64,000 bases of DNA, from contig NZ_SZVP01000003.1 in assembly GCF_005885605.1 (NCBI RefSeq), positions 272,800 through 336,799 on the forward strand, given 5' to 3'. Under the pieces are notes generated by a model, which saw only the letters and a program-made list of their open reading frames with translations, made no database searches and was not told the origin of the DNA. The DNA comes from Colwellia ponticola. Its GTDB lineage: Bacteria > Pseudomonadota > Gammaproteobacteria > Enterobacterales > Alteromonadaceae. Of the stretch, positions 58,035 through 64,000 are shown piece by piece (position 1 is the stretch's first letter; each line of letters starts with the position of its first letter). Position numbers and translations under genes: made by a program.

Positions 58035-58140
58035 ATATCAAATTGATATATTTAAAATTATATTACTTATGCTTTGCCGCGAGTTTTGATTTACCTGACT
58101 AAACCATGTTGAGTATTTGTACTTTTAATTAGGGGAGGTA

Positions 58141-58372
58141 ATGAAAACTACTACATTAATAGTGCCAGATTATCGCGATAATGAACCTCAACATGAGCAA
58201 AATTGGCTTGAAAACAGAATCGAAAATTGTCTGCGTGTAACAGGGATTGACTGAGAGTCACCAGAATTATTTAAATGGGCTGATGCGCTAAATGCTCAGA
58301 TGGCACACACCTGAACAAATTTGGGCTGTCGCAATACGACAATATTTTTTGCTACGCGATATCTGGAATTAA
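58141..58372 (+). pseudogene. decayed serine hydrolase of the RBBP9/YdeN family
   Basis: The frame from ATG (GGGGAGG just upstream) reads MKTTTLIVPDYRDNEPQH and continues to a TGA where the family has Trp (TGG) at codon 38. The same frame then reads ESPELFKWADALNAQ, as expected after that Trp. A later TGA and a frame change follow at about 58312; the other frame gives EQIWAVA and a short tail ending at TAA. The GxSxG serine motif and the C-terminal half are missing. It is a remnant with at least one nonsense change, one frameshift and a large deletion. Confidence 0.75.
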
Positions 58373-58688
58373 ATAGACACTTGCTTCTTTTTCAAGGGGG
58401 CTTAATTTTTTTAATGCCAAGGGAGGTACTTTACTTGCCCCATAACACAAATTAGCGCAATTTCCCTTTCGTTATCCAAACCTCAATATAGACAGGTTTT
58501 ATTTGTTTATCTTGGTAATCGGTTAATTAACTATCGTTTTTTAACCTTTTATCAAAGTGCAATTTACCTGTTAATACACTGAACATTCGTCAGTATAAGA
58601 AATAAGTTCACCCTCGCACATTCTCTCACTATTTTGAAATTTAGCATTTATGCAGCGTCCACTTTATTCAATCAAGTGTCAGGTCGTT
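58373..58688. other. intergenic region without recognisable genes
   Basis: A 316-base AT-rich stretch between the hydrolase remnant and repeat copy B. It contains no ORF of useful length and no family remnant that I can identify. Poly-A/T tracts are common. Confidence 0.4.
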
Positions 58689-58746
58689 AAATAAAACGAA
58701 TTAATCACATTTAGTAAATTTATTTGTTATATAAAAATAGTTTTTT
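58689..58746. repeat. direct-repeat copy B upstream of the porin promoter
   Basis: Second copy of the AAATAAAACGAATTAATCACA block with TATATAAAAATAG after it, in the same orientation as copy A. It ends 43 bases before the -24 element of the sigma-54 promoter. It could be an activator-binding site or the trace of a duplicated promoter segment. Confidence 0.65.
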
Positions 58747-58788
58747 AATTAATTTTGGAATATGCAATTAAATCAATACCATAGTGTT

Positions 58789-58804
58789 TGGCACGAATAT
58801 GGCA
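58789..58804 (+). promoter_or_regulatory. sigma-54 promoter (-24/-12) for the porin and sulfate operon
   Basis: The sequence TGGCACGAATATGGCA has GG and GC exactly 10 bases apart and a perfect -24 half TGGCACG. Only the -12 half departs from TTGCA (TGGCA). The expected start site is about 58815, 30 bases before the porin ATG. The nearest upstream regulator is the sigma-54 activator on the other strand, making a coherent unit. Confidence 0.8.
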
Positions 58805-58845
58805 AATATCTAACTAACTTATTAATAGATTAGGAATTTAACGTA

Positions 58846-60066
58846 ATGCGAATTACACCTGTATTCAACACCAGTTTACTCTTGTTAGGAATTTCAAGTC
58901 CCGTACTCGCAGACTCAAATACTTCACAAGATGAAGTACTAACTCAAGAAATCAATAACTTATATCAAAAATTTACAGTGTTAGAAAAACGTGCGTCAAC
59001 AAGTTGGGTTAATAACTTAATAATTGGTGCGTTTATTCAGGCTGATGCTCGTTATTTCGGTGATGACGGCACTGGAACAGATACTTTTTTGATCCGTCGA
59101 GCGCGCATCGATGTACGCGGCAAAATTAACGATAACTTTAGTTTTCGTGTTTTGCCGGAATTTGGTGATGATAAAAATGGCGAATTATTAGATGCCTACG
59201 TTGATTGGAAGACCGGTGACAGTGCTTCACTGCGTATTGGTAAATTTAAATCACCACTCGGTCTGGAGCGTGTGCAATCGGGTTCAAGATTATTGTTTCT
59301 TGAACGGGGATTGACTGACAATTTAGTCCCTAATCGTGATGCAGGTATTGCTTGGAATTATAAAAATAAAGTGCAACAAGTCACCATTGGCATAGCCAAT
59401 AATGCCGGAGATCGTATCGACTCTGGCGTTGATAACGACGATACCAAAGTTGCTTATGCTCGCATTTACTCGCAGCCAGAGTCTCTAGGTGGTTTAGGGA
59501 TAGGCATCGCTGGTAGCGTAGGTAGGTCTGAATTAAATAGCGCTTTACCTACCTATAAAACGTCTAGCCGCGCCACAGTGTTTCGCTATAACAACGATGT
59601 ACTGCGTGATGGTACAGAAGCCCGCATAGCACCTCACTTTACATATTACAAAGGTCAGTTCGGCGCGTTTGGAGAGTATGTTTCGTCATCGTTAACACTA
59701 ACCAACAGCCAGAATCAACAGGCGGTTATAAGCAATAATGCTTGGCAGCTCGTCGGGAGTTGGATGCTCAGTGGAGAGAAAAACAGCTGGGGGACGGTGA
59801 CACCAAAATCAAAAAATGGTGCATGGGAAGTGGTCGCACGTCTAGCAGAGCTAGATATTGACGAAGACGTTTTTATTGCTCACGCCGATTCGACGCACTC
59901 TATCAGTAATATTAATTCTGTCACTTTAGGGTTGAATTGGCATGTCAATAACAAAGTAAAAGTATTGGTGAATTATGAAATAAGTGATTTTGATGATGGC
60001 AATGCAGTAGGCCAAGATCGTCTTGATGAGAAACTACTTTCAGCACGTCTGCAATTAAACTTTTAA
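58846..60066 (+). CDS. OprO/P-family porin
   Basis: A signal peptide (about 1-22, ending PVLAD) is followed by a short coiled coil (EINNLYQKFTVLEKR) and a beta-barrel of the phosphate-selective porin O/P family, with the typical FLIRRARIDVRGKINDNFSFR, PEFGDDKNGELLDAYVDWK and GKFKSPLGLERVQSGS segments. It ends LLSARLQLNF with a terminal Phe. The barrel would pass anions, in this context probably sulfate. It is transcribed from the sigma-54 promoter and lies 26 bases before the binding-protein gene. Confidence 0.85.
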   Translation: MRITPVFNTSLLLLGISSPVLADSNTSQDEVLTQEINNLYQKFTVLEKRASTSWVNNLIIGAFIQADARYFGDDGTGTDTFLIRRARIDVRGKINDNFSFRVLPEFGDDKNGELLDAYVDWKTGDSASLRIGKFKSPLGLERVQSGSRLLFLERGLTDNLVPNRDAGIAWNYKNKVQQVTIGIANNAGDRIDSGVDNDDTKVAYARIYSQPESLGGLGIGIAGSVGRSELNSALPTYKTSSRATVFRYNNDVLRDGTEARIAPHFTYYKGQFGAFGEYVSSSLTLTNSQNQQAVISNNAWQLVGSWMLSGEKNSWGTVTPKSKNGAWEVVARLAELDIDEDVFIAHADSTHSISNINSVTLGLNWHVNNKVKVLVNYEISDFDDGNAVGQDRLDEKLLSARLQLNF

Positions 60067-60092
60067 TCTTTTAATCCTAACGGAGAAATAAA

Positions 60093-61092
60093 ATGAAAAA
60101 ACTACTTAGTATTGTGGCATTAGCTGCCAGTGACCTTAGCCGAAACCAAAACCAAAACATTATTGAACGTATCTTACGATCCGACCCGCGAATTTTATAA
60201 AGAATACAATGTGGAATTTTCGACTTTCTATAAAGCCCGTACTGGCATCGATGTGAAAGTACGACAGTCTCATGGAGGCGCAGGGAAACAAGCCCGTGCA
60301 GTAATTGATGGTTTACAAGCTGATGTACTTACCCTTGCATTGGCTTATGATATAGACGCAATATCTGAACGCACGGGACTATTTGATAATAATTGGCAAA
60401 GTCGCTTGCCCTATAGCAGCGCGCCTTATACATCTACCATTGTGTTTTTGGTACGTAAAGGAAACCCAAAAAATATAAAAGACTGGGATGACTTGGTTAA
60501 GCCTGGTGTGCAGGTTATCACCCCTAACCCAAAAACGTCTGGCGGCGCACGATGGAACTATCTAGCGGCATGGGCCTATGCAGAGCAACGTTATGGTAGC
60601 GAAGATAAGGCCATTGAGTTTGTCAGTCAGCTTTATCGTAATGTACCTGTAATGGATTCTGGTGCTAGGGGGTCAACTAATACCTTTGTACGCAATGGTA
60701 TTGGCGATGTATTTTTATCTTGGGAAAACGAGGCGTTATTAGCGACTACTAAACTTAGCGATGCAGCAGAATTTGAAATTATTGTACCATCACTTAGTAT
60801 TCTCGCTCAGCCTCCTGTAACGGTTGTTCATAAACACGCTAAAAATCATAATGTCGCTAAAGAAGCTAACATGTATCTGGAATATCTTTACAGTCCTGTG
60901 GCACAGCGTCTTGCGGCAAAGCACTTTTATCGACCAGTACATCCTGAGTTTGCTGATAAGAAAGATTTACAACGCTTCCCTGATGTAACTTTGTTTACCG
61001 TTAATGATGTGTTTGGAGGCTGGCAACAGGCTCAGAAGAAACATTTTAATGATGGTGGTGTGTTTGACAAAATTTATCAACCGGGGCGTTAA
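60093..61092 (+). CDS. sbp: sulfate-binding protein, signal peptide out of frame
   Basis: The mature part (from [23 protein letters not shown]) is a complete periplasmic sulfate-binding protein of the Sbp/CysP type, with [17 protein letters not shown] and [11 protein letters not shown] near the anion pocket. Upstream, an ATG at 60093 with GGAG encodes the start of a signal peptide ([13 protein letters not shown]), but it is in another frame. About two bases appear missing near 60129 (AGTGACC for a likely AGTGTGACC). A GTG at 60130 is the only in-frame start nearby and would give a protein without signal peptide. Export, and so function, is doubtful unless the frameshift is a sequencing error. 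Confidence 0.85.
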
Positions 61093-61094
61093 TC

Positions 61095-61949
61095 ATGACC
61101 CTGAGAAAGATGAAAGCATACTCGGTGTTACCCGGTTTTTCATTAAGCTTAGGTTATACCCTTTTCTATCTGGGACTCATTGTACTGTTACCAATAAGTG
61201 CGCTAGTCGTAAAAACCATGAGCCTAAGTTGGAGCGAGTTCTGGAGCGTGATTACTGATGCCAGGGTGGTTGCCTCTTATAAGTTAACATTCGGGACTGC
61301 GCTATTCGCAGCGAGTGTAAACCTCATATTTGGTTCTTTGGTCGCATGGGTGTTGGTCCGATACCAATTTAAAGGCAAGCGGATAGTGGATGCCTTAATT
61401 GACCTACCTTTTGCACTGCCAACGGCGGTAGCGGGTATTGCTCTAGTCGCTATCTATGGACCTAACGGTCCTCTAGGCTCAGTGTTACTGGAGTGGGGAA
61501 TAAAAGTAGCATATACCCCTGTTGGTATTACGCTGGCGCTTATTTTCATTGGTTTTCCTTTCGTGGTTCGTACCGTGCAGCCTATTTTGGAGGACTTTGA
61601 GCAAGAGCTTGAAGAGGCCTCAGCAGCACTGGGAGCTGGTCGCTGGTACACCATACGTAGGGTAATACTACCGCACTTATTTCCCTCTATGTTAACCGGT
61701 TTTTCTCTCGCATTTGCAAGAGGCGTTGGAGAATACGGTTCGGTAATCTTCATTGCTGGAAATATCCCTATGGTGTCTGAGATTACCCCTTTGCTGATTA
61801 TCACCAAGCTTGAGCAATATGATTATGCCGGTGCGACTGCTATTGCCTGCGCCATGCTTTTATTTTCACTGCTAATGTTGCTGGTGATTAATGGATTACA
61901 GGGCTGGCTTGAGCGCAGAGAAAAACAATTTGAAGGAGTGATGGCCTAA
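61095..61949 (+). CDS. cysU: sulfate ABC transporter permease CysT
   Basis: A 284-residue inner-membrane permease with about six helices. The coupling motif EEASAALGAGRWYTIRRVILP contacts the ATPase, and FALPTAVAGIALVAIYGPNGPLG is typical of CysT/CysU. It pairs with CysW to form the channel for sulfate and thiosulfate. The start lies two bases after the binding-protein stop, and the stop overlaps the CysW start by one base, so the operon is tightly packed. Confidence 0.93.
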   Translation: MTLRKMKAYSVLPGFSLSLGYTLFYLGLIVLLPISALVVKTMSLSWSEFWSVITDARVVASYKLTFGTALFAASVNLIFGSLVAWVLVRYQFKGKRIVDALIDLPFALPTAVAGIALVAIYGPNGPLGSVLLEWGIKVAYTPVGITLALIFIGFPFVVRTVQPILEDFEQELEEASAALGAGRWYTIRRVILPHLFPSMLTGFSLAFARGVGEYGSVIFIAGNIPMVSEITPLLIITKLEQYDYAGATAIACAMLLFSLLMLLVINGLQGWLERREKQFEGVMA

Positions 61950-62830
61950 TGATTATAGCAACGAAAAAATGGTTTGATGATCGGCCAACGATGACGGTTT
62001 ATCAGCCAGCAGTAACTGAAAAAAAATGGGTTCGCAGGGCATTATTGAGCATAGCATTAACATTTATAAGTGCTTGCCTAATTTTACCGTTATTAATGGT
62101 GCTATATGAAGCGCTTCGATCCGGTTGGGATGTATACCTTGCGTCTATTACCGAGCCTGACGCCCTTGCCGCTATTCGCCTGACATTACTGGTCGCTGCA
62201 ATTTCAGTACCGCTTAACCTCGTGTTTGGCGTGATGGCTTCATGGGCAATAGCTAAATTTGATTTTTTCGGTAAGCGCTTCTTATTAACGCTAATAGATT
62301 TACCGTTTTCTGTCAGTCCAGTTATTGCGGGGTTGGTATTTATACTCTTGTTTGGTACTGGCGGGTGGTTTGGTGATGAAATGACTGCTATGGGCTGGCA
62401 AATTGTTTTTGCCGTACCAGGGATTGTCTTGGCAACACTGTTTGTTACCTTTCCTTTTGTCGCAAGGGAATTAATCCCGCTAATGCAAAGTCAAGGCACA
62501 GATGAAGAAGAGGCTGCCAGAGTGTTAGGAGCATCTGGCTGGACTATTTTCACAAGGGTAACTTTGCCAAATATCAAATGGGGTTTGTTGTACGGTGTTA
62601 TTTTATGTAACGCCCGAGCTATGGGAGATTTTGGTGCTGTCTCTGTGGTATCTGGGCACATTCGTGGAGTAACAAACACTTTACCACTTCATGTTGAAGT
62701 GGTTTACAACGAGTATCAATTTACGGCTGCATTTGCCTGTGCATCTTTACTGGCTTTTTTAGCCATTATTACCCTTATTATTAAAGAAATTTTCTATCGT
62801 AATCTACAAAATCAACGAGTAAAGTCATGA
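61949..62830 (+). CDS. cysW: sulfate ABC transporter permease CysW
   Basis: A 293-residue permease. The coupling motif [23 protein letters not shown] and the C-terminal [25 protein letters not shown] are those of CysW. It begins with a ~35-residue cytosolic segment. It overlaps CysT by one base and CysA by four (ATGA). No lesion is apparent. Confidence 0.93.
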   Translation: MIIATKKWFDDRPTMTVYQPAVTEKKWVRRALLSIALTFISACLILPLLMVLYEALRSGWDVYLASITEPDALAAIRLTLLVAAISVPLNLVFGVMASWAIAKFDFFGKRFLLTLIDLPFSVSPVIAGLVFILLFGTGGWFGDEMTAMGWQIVFAVPGIVLATLFVTFPFVARELIPLMQSQGTDEEEAARVLGASGWTIFTRVTLPNIKWGLLYGVILCNARAMGDFGAVSVVSGHIRGVTNTLPLHVEVVYNEYQFTAAFACASLLAFLAIITLIIKEIFYRNLQNQRVKS

Positions 62831-63828
62831 GTATTGAAGTAAGTAATTTATTTAAACATTTTGGTAATTTTGCTGCCTTGAATGATGTCAGTGTTACCTT
62901 TCCAAGTGGTTCATTAGTGGCTTTATTAAGGCCATCTGGCTGCGGTAAAACCAGCCTACTACGTGTTATTGCAGGATTAGAGCAAGCCGATACCGGCGAA
63001 GTGTTGATTAACGGTAAGCATACTACTGGGCAGGATATTCGCTCTCGGCAAGTGGGGTTTGTTTTTCAACACTATGCATTATTTAAACATATGTCAGTGT
63101 TTGAAAATGTAGCGTTTGGACTCAAGGCAAAGCCGCGAGGCAATCGTCCATCTGATGACGAAATTAATCTTAAAGTAATGCATCTGCTAGAGCTTGTGCA
63201 ACTTGAGTGGCTGGCTGATCGCTATCCTGCACAATTATCTGGCGGTCAAAGGCAGCGAGTTGCATTAGCGCGAGCTTTAGCGATTGAACCAAATGTTTTA
63301 TTATTAGATGAGCCTTTTGGGGCGCTAGATGCCAAAGTACGCAAGGAGTTGCGTCGCTGGTTACGCCGTTTGCACGATGAACTGCATGTCACCAGCTTAT
63401 TCGTAACACATGATCAAGAGGAAGCCCTGGAGGTAGCAGATCAAATAGTGATAATGAATAAAGGAAAAATTGAGCAGATAGGTACTGCACAGCAAATCTA
63501 TGAGCAACCAGCTAGTGAATTTGTTTATCAATTTATTGGGACAACTAATAAACTACCTATGTCGTTTCAATTTCCTGAAAATGATAAACAAACGTTAACG
63601 CAATATTGTCGTCCCCATCAATTTAGCGTTTATAACAAAGCGCAACCACACACACAAGCAGCGACGTTGTTACGATCATTGTTGGTAGGAGCTACTGCGC
63701 GGTTAGATGTTGTTCTAGAGGATAAAACCGATATAGAAATTGAATTATCACGAGCTGACTTTCTTGCGCTGGAATTACGCGATGGACAAGATATTTGGTT
63801 TAAAGCCAATCAGGTAACTCAATTCTAA
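62827..63828 (+). CDS. cysA: sulfate ABC transporter ATPase CysA, altered Walker A
   Basis: A 333-residue ABC ATPase with intact Q-loop FVFQHYALF, signature LSGGQRQR, Walker B VLLLDEP and H-loop VTHDQEEA. In Walker A the first glycine of GPSGCGKT is Arg35 (AGG codon at 62929-62931; [11 protein letters not shown]). That glycine is normally invariant and closes around the ATP phosphate, so activity may be impaired. The C-terminal regulatory part is about 30 residues shorter than E. coli CysA (365). The gene ends the operon, with an inverted repeat 36 bases on. Confidence 0.9.
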   Translation: MSIEVSNLFKHFGNFAALNDVSVTFPSGSLVALLRPSGCGKTSLLRVIAGLEQADTGEVLINGKHTTGQDIRSRQVGFVFQHYALFKHMSVFENVAFGLKAKPRGNRPSDDEINLKVMHLLELVQLEWLADRYPAQLSGGQRQRVALARALAIEPNVLLLDEPFGALDAKVRKELRRWLRRLHDELHVTSLFVTHDQEEALEVADQIVIMNKGKIEQIGTAQQIYEQPASEFVYQFIGTTNKLPMSFQFPENDKQTLTQYCRPHQFSVYNKAQPHTQAATLLRSLLVGATARLDVVLEDKTDIEIELSRADFLALELRDGQDIWFKANQVTQF

Positions 63829-63863
63829 ATCAAATAGTTATTGAAATATACTTAGTAGGTTAA

Positions 63864-63893
63864 GCTATGTTGCATAGTTTGTCGCAACATAGC
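63864..63893. repeat. inverted repeat after cysA
   Basis: Perfect 10-bp arms GCTATGTTGC and GCAACATAGC enclose ATAGTTTGTC. No T-run follows, so it may be a weak terminator of the cys operon or part of the insertion-sequence border that begins nearby. Confidence 0.55.
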
Positions 63894-63907
63894 AACAATG
63901 CTATTAG

Positions 63908-64000
63908 GCGACAATTAGCTTGGCCGGCTCGCGACAATTAACTTGACCGGTTTTGGTACACTTCAGAGATATTCATTTCAATAGAGAAAGATATGTCTGG
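63908..64000 (+). mobile_element. probable left end of an IS21-type insertion sequence (truncated by window)
   Basis: Two 20-bp units, GCGACAATTAGCTTGGCCGG (63908-63927) and GCGACAATTAACTTGACCGG (63931-63950), match at 18 of 20 positions with a 3-base gap. Repeated GCGACAATTA-type motifs near a terminus are what I associate with IS21-family transposase-binding sites. An ATG at 63993 (GAGAAAGAT upstream) may start the transposase gene; only 8 bases lie in the window. The exact boundary and flanking duplication cannot be seen. Confidence 0.45.

Overview
The window looks like chromosome of a marine, low-GC gammaproteobacterium of the Alteromonadales, most likely a Colwellia or Thalassotalea relative. 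This is an inference from the AT-rich non-coding DNA, the conserved gene order (yhbY, rlmE, ftsH, folP, glmM, tpiA, secG, tRNA-Leu GAG), the many c-di-GMP proteins and the protein sequences; no database was searched.

Layout. 0-4 kb: the 3' part of hpt, then a CpxP/CpxRA envelope-stress locus with an array of CpxR boxes between the divergent genes, followed by an NlpC/P60 lipoprotein. 4-11 kb: two large GGDEF-EAL proteins, the second preceded by a 15-bp tandem-repeat tract that encodes a small overlapping ORF, then a hotdog thioesterase and a pentapeptide-repeat protein. 11.5-26.7 kb: a catabolic island resembling part of an aerobic steroid (sterol or bile-acid) pathway. It holds a thiolase, an SDR close to 7-alpha-hydroxysteroid dehydrogenase, an isopropylmalate-dehydrogenase paralogue, a two-subunit acyl-CoA dehydrogenase, two acyl-CoA synthetases, a KstD-like flavoprotein, a metallo-beta-lactamase-fold hydrolase, an MFS transporter and a KshA-like Rieske oxygenase. 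The island and an outer-membrane barrel gene lie beside the 3' end of a tRNA-Leu gene, where the E. coli order would continue into rimP-nusA-infB.

28.5-49 kb: ordinary core genome (tRNA-Leu, secG, tpiA, glmM, folP, ftsH, rlmE, yhbY, greA, carAB, dapB, fklB, putP, an EAL-HDOD protein and an NhaC-type antiporter), punctuated by clear intrinsic terminators.

49.4-56.3 kb: a membrane redox cluster (PepSY-flavodoxin-reductase fusion, DUF2271 protein, small PepSY protein, ferric-reductase-like protein) divergent from an OmpR-type two-component system. The ferric-reductase gene carries two apparent frameshifts, one in a G9 tract and one at an A6 run. 56.4-63.8 kb: a sigma-54 activator, a decayed serine-hydrolase gene, a -24/-12 promoter, an OprO/P-like porin and a sulfate ABC transporter operon (binding protein, CysT, CysW, CysA). 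That operon also shows damage: a frameshift separates the signal peptide from the binding protein, and CysA has Arg for the first Walker A glycine. The last ~100 bases look like the left end of an IS21-type insertion sequence.

The main points of interest are the catabolic island beside the tRNA gene, the homopolymer-disrupted ferric reductase, the sigma-54-controlled sulfur locus with signs of decay, the CpxR box array, and the repeat-encoded leader ORF.
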